From Nonomuraea guangzhouensis (GTDB taxonomy: Bacteria > Actinomycetota > Actinomycetes > Streptosporangiales > Streptosporangiaceae): a DNA stretch of 64,000 bases. The notes under the pieces were generated by a model. It was not told where the DNA came from and did not search any database. It worked only from the letters and a program-made list of their open reading frames with translations. Numbering within the stretch: the stretch's first letter is position 1; each line of letters starts with the position of its first letter. The translations under genes were made by a program, and so were the position numbers. Of the stretch, positions 25,824 to 33,719 are shown one piece after another. The stretch lies in contig NZ_JAHKRM010000003.1 of NCBI RefSeq assembly GCF_019396345.1, positions 463,187-527,186 of the forward strand. Direction: 5' to 3'.

Positions 25824-26818
25824 GACGCGGTCCTCTCCGCGACGCAGCGGGTGCGCTGCGCGCCCAGGCCCGTGATCGAGCCCTCCATGACGTCGCCGTC
25901 GCGCAGCAGCCGTCCCCAGTGCATGCCGTTGCCGGCCGGACTGCCGGTGAGCACCAGGTCGCCGGGCAGGAGCCGGGAGGTCTGGGAGATGTACGACACC
26001 AGTCGCGCGATGCCGAAGAGCATGTCCTTGGTGGACTCGTCCTGCATGGTCTCGCCGTTGAGCTTCAGGTTGACCCGCAGGTCACCCGGGTCGGCGATCG
26101 ACTCGGCGGGCACGATCCACGGGCCGAGCGGGGTGAAACCGGGAGCGTTCTTGCAGCGCAGCCAGTCGGTGCCGATGGCCTTCATGTCCCGGCGGAAGAC
26201 GGTGGCGCGGTCGGTGAGGTCGTTGGCGATGGTGTAGCCGGCGACGTACTCCAGGGCCTTCTCAACCGTCACCCCGTAGGCTGGCTTGGCGATGACGGCC
26301 GCCAACTCCAGCTCCCAGTCCGGCTGTTCGGCCCAGTCCGGAAGTACGACGTCATCGAAGGGGCCGGAGATCGCGCTCGGCAGACCGATGAACACGTACG
26401 GCAGGTCCTCGGCCGCTCGCCGGTCCATGACCGCGGCGATCTCCGCGCGCGCCTCCTCCGCGGTGCGGGGGTCGTCGGGGGCGCGGTGGGCGACCTCCAG
26501 GTCGATCACGTGCTGCCGGTAGTTGGCGCCGGACTGGAAGACCTGGCGGGGCTCGACCGGCGCGTGCGCCCGCAGGTGCTCCAACGGTCGCCAGTCGGCC
26601 GTCTCGTCGGCCGCGAGCTCGTGCAGGCGAGGGAGCATCTCGTCCCAGCGCTCGAGGATCCCCCGGGTCGTCAAGGCCGGCTGTCCGAAGGCCGTGGGAA
26701 GATCCAGCACGCGCCCCCCCGGGATCACAAGACCGGGAAAAGACACCTGGTCAGGGGCGGAGAGGACGCCAAGGGCGAAGGGCCCGGAGAAGGACGCGGA
26801 AGCGGCTGCGGGTTTCAC
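25820..26818 (-). CDS. Fumarylacetoacetate hydrolase-family enzyme (copy 2), first gene of operon
   Basis: A 332-residue FAH-fold protein. Metal-binding PDWELELAAVIAKP (about 168-181) and GYTIANDLTDRATVFRRDM are present with a C-terminal LTGSPAGNG. It is only distantly like copy 1, suggesting different steps (for example hydrolysis versus hydratase/decarboxylase). It is the promoter-proximal gene of the seven-gene minus-strand operon and is divergent from the LysR regulator, from which it is separated by 130 bases holding two dyads. Confidence 0.86.
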   Translation of the reverse strand: MKPAAASASFSGPFALGVLSAPDQVSFPGLVIPGGRVLDLPTAFGQPALTTRGILERWDEMLPRLHELAADETADWRPLEHLRAHAPVEPRQVFQSGANYRQHVIDLEVAHRAPDDPRTAEEARAEIAAVMDRRAAEDLPYVFIGLPSAISGPFDDVVLPDWAEQPDWELELAAVIAKPAYGVTVEKALEYVAGYTIANDLTDRATVFRRDMKAIGTDWLRCKNAPGFTPLGPWIVPAESIADPGDLRVNLKLNGETMQDESTKDMLFGIARLVSYISQTSRLLPGDLVLTGSPAGNGMHWGRLLRDGDVMEGSITGLGAQRTRCVAERTAS

Positions 26819-26867
26819 GGGAATGTCCTCCAGATTGCGGTGAGACCAATGTGACCCCCACCGCGTA

Positions 26868-26902
26868 ATCTGGGAAATAGATTCTTTAGATGTTGATCAT
26901 CT
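26868..26902. promoter_or_regulatory. LysR-type operator dyads between catabolic operon and its regulator
   Basis: Two short dyads lie side by side: ATCT-N7-AGAT (26868-26882), fitting a LysR T-N11-A box, and the perfect AGATG-TTGAT-CATCT (26888-26902). The patch is AT-rich compared with its surroundings and sits between the operon start (26818, minus) and the LysR start (26949, plus), as expected for recognition and activation sites. Confidence 0.6.
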
Positions 26903-26948
26903 GTTGCGTAAATGCTGCTGCCGCAAGCGGCCTCGCTCTGGAGGCGTC

Positions 26949-27887
26949 GTGTCCGTGTCCCTCTCCGGCCTCGATCTCAATCTCGTCCTGTCCCTGCGGG
27001 CCCTGCTGGAGGAACGCAACGTCACCCGCGCCGGGCAGCGCGTCGGGCTCAGTCAGCCGGCGATGAGCGCGGCCCTCGCCCGCCTGCGCCGGCACTTCGA
27101 CGACGACCTGCTCGCGCGCGTCGGCAAACAGTACGAACTGACCGCCCTCGGTCGCGCTCTGCTGGACCGCACCTCGACCGCCTGCGACCTGCTGGAACGG
27201 GTCTTCAGCAGCAGGGCCGACTTCGCCCCGGGCAGCGAGGAGCACGAGTTCACCCTGCTCACCTCCGACTACGCCCTCGCCGTGTTCGGCGCCGAGCTCA
27301 CCCGGACCGTGCACGCCGAGGCCCCGGGGGTACGGCTGCGCTTCCAGCGGACGCCCATCGACGTCACGGAGAACACGACACCGCTGCTCAGCACAGCCGA
27401 TGGGCTGATGATGCCGCACGGCATCATCAGCGGATTCCCCGCCGTCGACCTGTTCACCGACCGCTGGGTCTTCCTGGTGGCCGAGACGAACGACGAGGTC
27501 GCCGACCAGCTGACCATGGACGACCTGGCACGGCTGCCCTGGGTCGTCTACCAGCGTGCCTACGACGCTCCGGCCGCCCGGCAGCTGATCATGCTCGGTG
27601 TCGAACCCCGCGTGGAGATCTCCGTCGACAGCTTCCAGGCGCTGCCGTTCCTGGTCGCAGGCACCCGCCGGATCGCCCTGGTACAGCAGCGCCTGGCCGA
27701 GCTGCTGCGCGGGGTGGCCGCCGTACGCCTCATGGAACCGCCCTACGGGGCGGTCCCTCTCCAGGAGGCACTGTGGTGGCACCCGGTGCACACCCACGAC
27801 GCGGCTCACATCTGGCTGCGCGAGACCGCGGCCCGCGTGGGCGCGGAGCTGGCCGCTTCCCAGCCCGGCCGTATCGCCACGAGATAG
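26949..27887 (+). CDS. LysR-family regulator of the catabolic operon
   Basis: A 312-residue LysR regulator. GTG 26949 has GGAGG six bases upstream and gives VSVSLSGLDLNLVLSLRALL. The N-terminal winged helix (NVTRAGQRVGLSQPAMSAALARLRRHFDDDLLAR) and a NodD-like effector domain are complete. GLMMPHGIISGFP and WVVYQRAYDAPAAR lie in the effector domain. Divergent position and the adjacent dyads make it the likely activator of the seven-gene operon and perhaps of the MFS gene downstream. Confidence 0.87.
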   Translation: MSVSLSGLDLNLVLSLRALLEERNVTRAGQRVGLSQPAMSAALARLRRHFDDDLLARVGKQYELTALGRALLDRTSTACDLLERVFSSRADFAPGSEEHEFTLLTSDYALAVFGAELTRTVHAEAPGVRLRFQRTPIDVTENTTPLLSTADGLMMPHGIISGFPAVDLFTDRWVFLVAETNDEVADQLTMDDLARLPWVVYQRAYDAPAARQLIMLGVEPRVEISVDSFQALPFLVAGTRRIALVQQRLAELLRGVAAVRLMEPPYGAVPLQEALWWHPVHTHDAAHIWLRETAARVGAELAASQPGRIATR

Positions 27888-28176
27888 CGGGCTCCTACAG
27901 GTGCCAAGTATCCAGGTCCTAGATGATCCACATATTCGATATCGATCGGATGAGGGCTAGGCAGGACCTGTCCGGTGACCCATAGTCGTCTCAACCCGGC
28001 GCCGGAGTCCCACCATCACCCGCTATCGGGACCGCGCAGGCGCCCGGTGAGCCGACCCGCCGCGACGCCCGGCAGTCATCGGCACCCTGCTCCGAACCCG
28101 CCACGGTACCGGACGGTCCGACCACGACGGCCGCACCGCCCCGTCCCCCTCCCGACATGCCACGTGGAGTTCCCAC

Positions 28177-29460
28177 ATGTCCGCACCCGTGCCCCCGCTC
28201 CCTTCCCCGCCGTCCGAAGCTGTCGCAGACGGCCGGTCCGAGCAGACCGTGTCCGGCCCCGGCCACCGGCTTCGCCTCACGCTGCTGATGGCCGGCGCCT
28301 GTCTGCCCATCCTGGGCGCCGTGCTCATCGCCCCCGTCCTGCCACAGATGCACGACCACTTCGCCGACGTACCGGGCGTCGACGCGCTCGTCCCCATGGC
28401 CCTGACCATCCCCGCCCTCTCCCTGGCACTGCTGGCCCCCTTCGCCGGCGTCCTCGTCGACCGGCTCGGCCGCAAACGCCTCCTCATCGTCTCGACCGTG
28501 CTGTACGCGATCCTCGGCACCGCACCCCTGTGGCTGGACTCCCTCGGCGCCATCGTCGCCGGCCGCGCCCTCGTCGGCGTCGCCGAGGCCGCCATCATGA
28601 CCTGCTGCACCACACTGATCGGCGACTACTACTCCGGCCGGCAACGCGATCGCTACCTCGCGATGCAGACGATGTGCGCCTCGATCTCCGCGACGGCCTT
28701 CTTCGTGCTGGGCGGCGCGGCCGGATCAGCCGGCTGGCGCGCACCGTTCTGGGCCTACGGCGTGAGCCTGCTGCTCGCCCCTGCCATGGCCGCCTTCCTG
28801 TCGCAGCCCCGGTCGGCCGACCGCGCGAACGAGCCCGCCCCCACCGCCGCGGAACCGATGGCCAAGCGGCCCTTCCCCTGGCGTCTGCTGGCCGGCACAT
28901 GCGCGCTGACCCTCTTCGGCGCCATCCTCTTCTACACCGTCCAGGTGGAGATGGCGTTCCTCCTGAACGACATGGGCGTGAGCAACTCCGGCCTGATCGG
29001 ACTGACCACAGCCAGCTCCAGTGCCGCGGTCGTGATCGGCGCCGTCGTCTTCGCCAAGACCGGCCGCAGCCCGCAAGCCTGGCTGCCCACCGCCTTCGGC
29101 CTGTGCGCCCTCGGCTTCGCGGTGATCTGGCTCGCCCCCAACCCCGTCGTACTGACCATCGGTGCCGTGATCAACTGCCTCGGCAGCGGCATCATGCTGC
29201 CGAGCCTGCTCACCCTCGCCATGTCCAAGCTCCGCTACGCCGACCGCGGCCGCGGCACCGGCCTGTGGACGGGCTCCTTCTTCCTCGGCCAGTTCATCTG
29301 CCCGCTCGTGGTCCTCGCGCTCACCTCCGCTGTCGGCACCCTGGCGAACGCCCTGGGCGTACTCGCCCTCGCCGGGGCCGTCGCCACCGCCGCACTCGGC
29401 CTCACCGCCCGGCGCCGCCGGACGGCCGCCCCGGCACCGATCCAGCAGACGGCGGGCTGA
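28177..29460 (+). CDS. MFS transporter associated with the catabolic operon
   Basis: A 427-residue twelve-helix MFS protein with motif A-like GVLVDRLGRKRLL after helix 2 and GDYYSGRQRDRYLAMQ in the central part. A 35-residue Pro/Ser-rich N-terminal tail precedes the first helix. It lies downstream of the LysR gene on the same strand, with 290 bases of non-coding sequence between them in which I see no gene. Probably imports the aromatic substrate or exports an intermediate. A 13-bp hairpin follows the gene at 29504-29535. Confidence 0.84.
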   Translation: MSAPVPPLPSPPSEAVADGRSEQTVSGPGHRLRLTLLMAGACLPILGAVLIAPVLPQMHDHFADVPGVDALVPMALTIPALSLALLAPFAGVLVDRLGRKRLLIVSTVLYAILGTAPLWLDSLGAIVAGRALVGVAEAAIMTCCTTLIGDYYSGRQRDRYLAMQTMCASISATAFFVLGGAAGSAGWRAPFWAYGVSLLLAPAMAAFLSQPRSADRANEPAPTAAEPMAKRPFPWRLLAGTCALTLFGAILFYTVQVEMAFLLNDMGVSNSGLIGLTTASSSAAVVIGAVVFAKTGRSPQAWLPTAFGLCALGFAVIWLAPNPVVLTIGAVINCLGSGIMLPSLLTLAMSKLRYADRGRGTGLWTGSFFLGQFICPLVVLALTSAVGTLANALGVLALAGAVATAALGLTARRRRTAAPAPIQQTAG

Positions 29461-29503
29461 CCTGACGCGGCGCCTATCCGCCACCAAAACCACACCCGTC
29501 GAG

Positions 29504-29535
29504 ATCGGCATCGCGGATATCCCCGCGATGCCGAT
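29504..29535 (+). terminator. Strong hairpin after the MFS gene
   Basis: ATCGGCATCGCGG pairs perfectly with CCGCGATGCCGAT across a 6-base loop, 44 bases after the MFS stop. There is no U-tract, as is common for actinobacterial terminators. It probably ends transcription from the LysR-MFS side. Confidence 0.6.
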
Positions 29536-29727
29536 AGCCACTCGCTCCACCGGAGAAACGAAAGAAGCTGACACTGATCGCCGCCATCCGTCGCAAGCCG
29601 GGTATGACGCACCAGGCGTTCCTGACGGTGTGCAGGGCGGTGAGCTGCTGTTCATAGGGGCCTGCAGAACCGGCCCGCCAACGCCTTCTTCGTGACAATC
29701 AAGCAAGACAACCCATAACTCACCTTT

Positions 29728-29761
29728 GAGGAGGGGGCATCCCGTCGGATGCCCCCTCCTC
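29728..29761. terminator. Perfect 15-bp hairpin
   Basis: GAGGAGGGGGCATCC and GGATGCCCCCTCCTC form a perfect 15-bp stem with loop CGTC. It lies just before the DUF6461-like reading frame. It may be a bidirectional terminator or, because it sequesters a GGAGG-like sequence, a translational control element. Region 29536-29727 between the two hairpins has no supported gene. Confidence 0.5.
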
Positions 29762-29842
29762 CCGAGAGGCGGCCATGCAGTCACCGACCTACCTGCACGA
29801 CCTTCTGGCCTCGACCCTCTTCACGGAGGGCTCGACGGCGAC

Positions 29843-30385
29843 ATGGATCTGTGGGCGCTGGGATTCAGCGCCATCTGGATCAAGGGAGCGGACCTCGACG
29901 CCCTCGCCCCGATCTACCAGCTGGACCTCTCCACCCGCACCCCGTGCCACCTGAGTGAGATCCTCGACCAGAACATCGACGACGGATCCCTTTGGCTCGC
30001 CGAGGTCGGGGACTGGATCAGCATCGTGCCGGCGACTGCCGACCGCGAGCACCTGCTGTCCATCACCGCAGACGGCCGCGAGGCCTTCGGCCTCAGCACG
30101 GACATCAGTAACAGGGACTATCTCCATTACGCCCGCGACGGGCGCCTGGTGACCTCTTTCAGCCCCTCCCAACCGGAGTCACGCTTCGGCGACGACCCGC
30201 ACGCGCTCGATCACCTGATGGACGGGCTGCGCTTCCAGATCAGCGCTGACGACGTCTACGACGACCGCGTGGACCGGGAGGAGAGCGTCAGCTCAGCCTT
30301 GGCCCTGATCGGGCGCTTCACGGGAACCGACATCGCCACCGACTGGTTCGAGGCGCAGCACTCCTGCATCAGACCCACCTCCTGA
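29843..30385 (+). CDS. DUF6461-like hypothetical protein, possibly N-terminally frameshifted
   Basis: A 180-residue product from ATG 29843. GDWISIVPATADREHLLSI, LHYARDGRLVTSFSPSQPE and DPHALDHLMDGLRF follow the pattern I associate with DUF6461-type proteins of actinomycetes (a Trp-rich start, an arginine-rich centre, then FxPxxPExRxGxDPxxL). A separate frame just upstream reads MQSPTYLHDLLASTLFTEG from ATG 29775 and would join naturally with this one after a one-base change, so the true N-terminus may have been lost by frameshift. Function unknown. Confidence 0.5.
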   Translation: MDLWALGFSAIWIKGADLDALAPIYQLDLSTRTPCHLSEILDQNIDDGSLWLAEVGDWISIVPATADREHLLSITADGREAFGLSTDISNRDYLHYARDGRLVTSFSPSQPESRFGDDPHALDHLMDGLRFQISADDVYDDRVDREESVSSALALIGRFTGTDIATDWFEAQHSCIRPTS

Positions 30386-30589
30386 CGGCCCACGCTCAGC
30401 CAGTGCGGCACGTTGCCGGCCTGCCGACCGACGCGCCGGCGGGCTATCTGTTCGCGGCGGTCCCGGCGGTCACACATGGCCGCCTCACGGTGGGCGAGCA
30501 GCCGATCCAGCACGTGCCCAGCGGGTTCGGCCCGGCCACGCAACAGGGGCAGATCGATGCCAACGGCGAGCACGTAGCCGACCTGCTGC

Positions 30590-30765
30590 TGGTGACTCTA
30601 CCTGCCCGAGCGCACCTGGCTGGCCGCCCGGACCGCTGTCAGACGGCCGGGATCCCGGACGGGATGAGCTTTGCCACCAAGCCCGCCCTGGCCACCCAGA
30701 TAATCCTGGCCGCGCTGGACGCGGGCGGGCAGGCGACCTGGGTGAGCGGGGATTGTCCTGTTCAC
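30590..30765 (+). pseudogene. IS701-family transposase fragment
   Basis: One frame reads LYLPERTWLA and another, directly following, DRCQTAGIPDGMSFATKPAL and then ATQIILAALDAGGQATWVSGD. Together these match the central DDE region of IS701-type transposases (LYLPxxW, D(K/R)RCxxAGIP, FATKPxLA, WVTGD). A frameshift separates the two parts, and neither the start nor the catalytic rest is present. It is a relic. 30386-30589 and 30766-31052 show nothing else I can name. Confidence 0.6.
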
Positions 30766-31052
30766 GTCCGCAAAATGGCAGGCTGCCAAGCGAAGGATCG
30801 CCGACGCGCTCGCTGCGAGTTTCCTCGGTACGTTGATCTTGGACTTGTTGATTCAGGAAGGGGCCGGGTGGGGGCGGCAGAGAGGGGCTCCCACTTGCTC
30901 AGGTTCGATGGGCCAATCCGTGCCTGCTCGCAGCACAGGAAGGGATGCGCTGCCACAGCGCGGATCCTTGAAGGATGACCAGCCCAGCCCCGGCGGGTAT
31001 GGTCACGGCAGATCTGGCTCCGCGCGATGCCACCCCCTTCCCCGGAGGGCCC

Positions 31053-32663
31053 GTGAAGGCAGTGCTTCTCGACGGTACGACGCTGGTCGCCGCCACGCGA
31101 TTGGTAACACGGGCCGATAGACCCAACGCGGTGAATCTGGCCGCGCTCTCTACCTTGGTGGAGTCGGTGATCCTGCACGACCAGGTCATCGTTCTGAGCA
31201 CAACGTACGGGGACGGCCCGCTGCTCGAAGCTGCCGAGCTGTGGGGCGACGGGGTGGTCGTGCAGCGCCACCACGTTCCCGAACTGGTCGACGCCTATGT
31301 GGGCATGGAGTTTCCCGACCTGGCCGACCTGAAGCGACTCAGCCAGGAAGAGCTCGACGAGCAGTGGAGTGTCCCGCGGCCGTCTATGGTCCTGGAACTC
31401 ATGCGGTTCTTGGCCGGTGTCCCGGAGACGGTCTCTCCGCTGCGCCGGGCCGACGAGCACCTCCGGACGCTCGTGAGCCCAACACCGGACCAGGAATTGG
31501 CGGCATATCTCACCGAGTTGAGGAAGACACACGACGCACAGCTGGCCGGCGTCAAGGACCAAGCCCGATCGCGGGTCAATCGGTTCCTGAAGCGTCGCGC
31601 GCCCGGGCTCCATAACCTCACATATGGCTGGGGCGAGATGATGAGCGAGCTGGGCCAAATGATCATTGGCCCGGACCAGCCCGCCTCCGACGGCACGGTG
31701 CTGGGAACGCTCGGCGCGGACGACGACGCCGCCGAAGCGCACATCACATTCGTCGAGCGGTATTCCCGGCTGGCCGGAACCAGTTCGTGGGAGCACCGGA
31801 AGCAGGCGCGGATGCGCGAGCTACATCAGTTCGACAAGTCCATGATCGTCCGCGCGCACCTGTACATCATGGCCTCCGAGGTACTGGGCGCTCCCTATCG
31901 GCCAGACCTGTTCCGTGTACCCGTCTGCTGGAAGTTCTTCAGGAAGGGCTCCTTCGCGGAGATCTCCCTCGAGGAGCGCATGGTCGATGCCGCAGAGCGG
32001 ATGACCTCGGCGCAGATCGTGTCGCTGAATGACTTCTACGGCCGGCCCGCCTTCGCCGCCCTGCCCCTCTTTTTGGGCCGTGTCCTGCGCGAGAGCGCCA
32101 AGGCCGAGGACGTGATGGCGGTCACCCAGTCTCTGCGGCTGTCTGACCACGCCCGCAGATTCCGCGCCCACCTGGCCTCACTCCATGAGGCGGAGGAAGC
32201 AGGCGAAGTGCGGCAGCTCATCGGCGAGGTGACGCGCTACGGGGCGCTGCTCAAGCGGGAGTTCGGGGATCGGCAGGGTGCCACAGAGGTTGTCTGGTCC
32301 CTGGTCAAAACGGCGAGCGAGGCCGCCGTCACCGGGAGCCCGGCCAGCGTCGCCAAGCTGGGCGTCGAGGCCGGCCAGCGAGCATTCGCCGCGCCTGGGC
32401 TCGTGCGCTCATGGTGGTACCGGCGGAAGGTCGCCCTCATCGCCACCACACTGCGCCAGGCGCGCAAGGCGCGGGCACTGCAGCCGGAGACGCGGCGGCT
32501 GTTCGGCGCTGAACTGGCGCAGGACGAGTTGGAGCTGCTTCAGCGCATCCAGGACCTCACCTCCCCGACAGCGGTAAGAGCTCGCCGACGGCGGTCGTAC
32601 GGTGACGAGCATGGGTCATTTGCGCCGACCCTGGCATCCTCGGAACATGCAGAGCGTGTATGA
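31053..32663 (+). CDS. 536-residue protein of unknown function
   Basis: GTG 31053 is preached by GGAGGGCCC and preferred over an ATG at 30975. The protein is largely helical and soluble, without signal peptide or clear membrane helices. Distinct segments include VNLAALSTLVESVILHDQVI (about 24-43), RSRVNRFLKRRAPGLHN, WEHRKQARMRELHQFDKSM and VPVCWKFFRKGSFAEISLEE; the C-terminal 150 residues are Arg/Ala-rich and amphipathic. I recognise no family. It lies in accessory DNA beside an IS relic and overlaps the downstream globin gene by 17 bases, so the pair may be co-transcribed. Confidence 0.6.
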   Translation: MKAVLLDGTTLVAATRLVTRADRPNAVNLAALSTLVESVILHDQVIVLSTTYGDGPLLEAAELWGDGVVVQRHHVPELVDAYVGMEFPDLADLKRLSQEELDEQWSVPRPSMVLELMRFLAGVPETVSPLRRADEHLRTLVSPTPDQELAAYLTELRKTHDAQLAGVKDQARSRVNRFLKRRAPGLHNLTYGWGEMMSELGQMIIGPDQPASDGTVLGTLGADDDAAEAHITFVERYSRLAGTSSWEHRKQARMRELHQFDKSMIVRAHLYIMASEVLGAPYRPDLFRVPVCWKFFRKGSFAEISLEERMVDAAERMTSAQIVSLNDFYGRPAFAALPLFLGRVLRESAKAEDVMAVTQSLRLSDHARRFRAHLASLHEAEEAGEVRQLIGEVTRYGALLKREFGDRQGATEVVWSLVKTASEAAVTGSPASVAKLGVEAGQRAFAAPGLVRSWWYRRKVALIATTLRQARKARALQPETRRLFGAELAQDELELLQRIQDLTSPTAVRARRRRSYGDEHGSFAPTLASSEHAERV

Positions 32664-33096
32664 GGCCGCGGGTGGCGGCAAGGGCCTGCTCCGGTTGGCC
32701 GAGGCGTGGCATTCCAGGGTGATGGCCGACGACGTGGTCAGTCACGCGTTCAGCCATGGCTACCATCCCCAGCACAGCGAGCGGCTGGCTGCATACTGGG
32801 CTGAGGCGCTCGGCGGACCGACCACCTACTCCGATGCGTATGGAGACGAGACATCGGTCGTACGGATCCACAGCGGCAACGGCCCGCACGAGGAGATGGA
32901 CCGTGGGGCGATCGCCTGTTTCGATCAGGCTTTGGAGGATGTGGGGCTGAGCACGGCCGAGCCGCTCCGGCAGGTGCTGCACGACTACTTCGCCTGGGCC
33001 ACCACGACGACGATGTCTCGTCATCACGAGTCCGCCGACGATGTTCCGGAGGGACTGAAGATTCCGCGATGGTCATGGGATGGACTACAGCGGTAA
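32647..33096 (+). CDS. Truncated (group II-like) hemoglobin
   Basis: A 149-residue globin starting at ATG 32647 (MQSVYEAAGGGKGLLRLAEAWHSRV), which aligns with the start of GlbO-type proteins; a longer in-frame GTG at 32602 would overlap the upstream gene more. LAAYWAEALGGPTTYSD matches the group II E-helix/CD signature (YWGGPxTYS), and the proximal His is probably in VVRIHSGNG. Such proteins bind O2 or NO. The C-terminal extension (SADDVPEGLKIPRWSWDG) is longer than usual. The gene is in an unusual place, next to IS debris. Confidence 0.78.
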   Translation: MQSVYEAAGGGKGLLRLAEAWHSRVMADDVVSHAFSHGYHPQHSERLAAYWAEALGGPTTYSDAYGDETSVVRIHSGNGPHEEMDRGAIACFDQALEDVGLSTAEPLRQVLHDYFAWATTTTMSRHHESADDVPEGLKIPRWSWDGLQR

Positions 33097-33246
33097 CCCG
33101 CATGTTCGCCAGAAACCGGAAGTTGACCAGGGGAAATACGCCAAAGATCATCCCGCATATATCCCGTGATCAAGGTCCTACGGCTGCATAGGGGTGACCT
33201 AAGAGGGCCCTGGCGCGAAGGAGACCTGCGGCCGAGAAGCCGCAGA

Positions 33247-33480
33247 TCAGAGGGCAAAATTCCTGGTGGAGCAGAGTGCCCCGGCAGGATTCGAACCTGG
33301 GGCGCCAGCTTTAGGAGTCAGGCGAGCTCTCGAGCTGAGGACCGCGTCGAGGAACTGCAGGGCCTTGGATGGCCATCGGCGGTAGATGGTGTCCTTGCCG
33401 ACGCCGGCCCGGGCGGCGACCGCCTCGATGCTGAGTTTGGCGTAGCCGACCTCTCGGGCCAGGTCGAGCGTAGTGTTCAT
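33247..33480 (-). pseudogene. TetR regulator truncated after its DNA-binding domain
   Basis: From ATG 33480 the product reads MNTTLDLAREVGYAKLSIE, AVAARAGVGKDTIYRRWPSK, a textbook TetR helix-turn-helix. After FLDAVLSSRAR the frame runs into sequence that is the complement of a tRNA 3' half and stops at 33247. The ligand-binding/dimerisation domain (about 120 residues) is missing, so the protein cannot work normally. Two palindromic operators, presumably its own, remain intact upstream (33537-33554 and 33589-33608). Confidence 0.78.
33276..33317 (-). repeat. Displaced copy of the tRNA-Arg(CCU) 3' half (putative att site)
   Basis: The plus strand GTGCCCCGGCAGGATTCGA... to CTTTAGGAG repeats 36015-36056, the anticodon loop through acceptor 3' end of tRNA-Arg(CCU), in the same orientation with four mismatches and one missing base. 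Homology stops inside the anticodon loop, as in tRNA-embedded attachment cores. It lies at the point where the TetR gene is truncated. With the intact tRNA at 36012 it brackets 2.7 kb. Confidence 0.6.
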
Positions 33481-33536
33481 GATCGTTTCGGTGCGGGCGT
33501 CGGAGAGGTGGCGGGCATTCGCGGTGTCAGTTTATA

Positions 33537-33554
33537 AAACGGGACGACCCGTTT
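33537..33554. promoter_or_regulatory. TetR-type operator 1
   Basis: AAACGGG-ACGA-CCCGTTT, a 7+4+7 perfect inverted repeat upstream of the truncated TetR gene. It shares the core ACGGGACG(A/T)CCCGT with operator 2, 35 bases away, so both are probably bound by the same regulator. Confidence 0.7.
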
Positions 33555-33588
33555 GACAATGGCGGCGCCTCTGCCTAACGCTAGATGC

Positions 33589-33608
33589 CATACGGGACGT
33601 CCCGTATG
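33589..33608. promoter_or_regulatory. TetR-type operator 2
   Basis: CATACGGGACGTCCCGTATG is a perfect 20-bp palindrome, 112 bases upstream of the acetyltransferase start at 33720. It shares its core with operator 1. Binding would control the divergent acetyltransferase and the regulator. Confidence 0.75.
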
Positions 33609-33719
33609 ATGCCTCCTCGATGCAAGGGGGGTGGGTGCCGGTGCGTGTCCCGCTCATCAGGGCGCGGAATCCCGCCCCGCACAGCCACAGCTCGTTACGA
33701 ACAGCCCAAAGGGGTGCAC

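Noticed and set aside
21557..26237. Plus-strand open frames of up to 760 codons across the catabolic operon
   Set aside because: Antisense to seven well-supported enzymes; composition is that of the complement of coding DNA.
33250..33360. A complete second tRNA gene on the minus strand at 33.3 kb
   Set aside because: Only the 3' half from the anticodon loop matches; upstream sequence codes for the TetR HTH and the anticodon stem does not pair.
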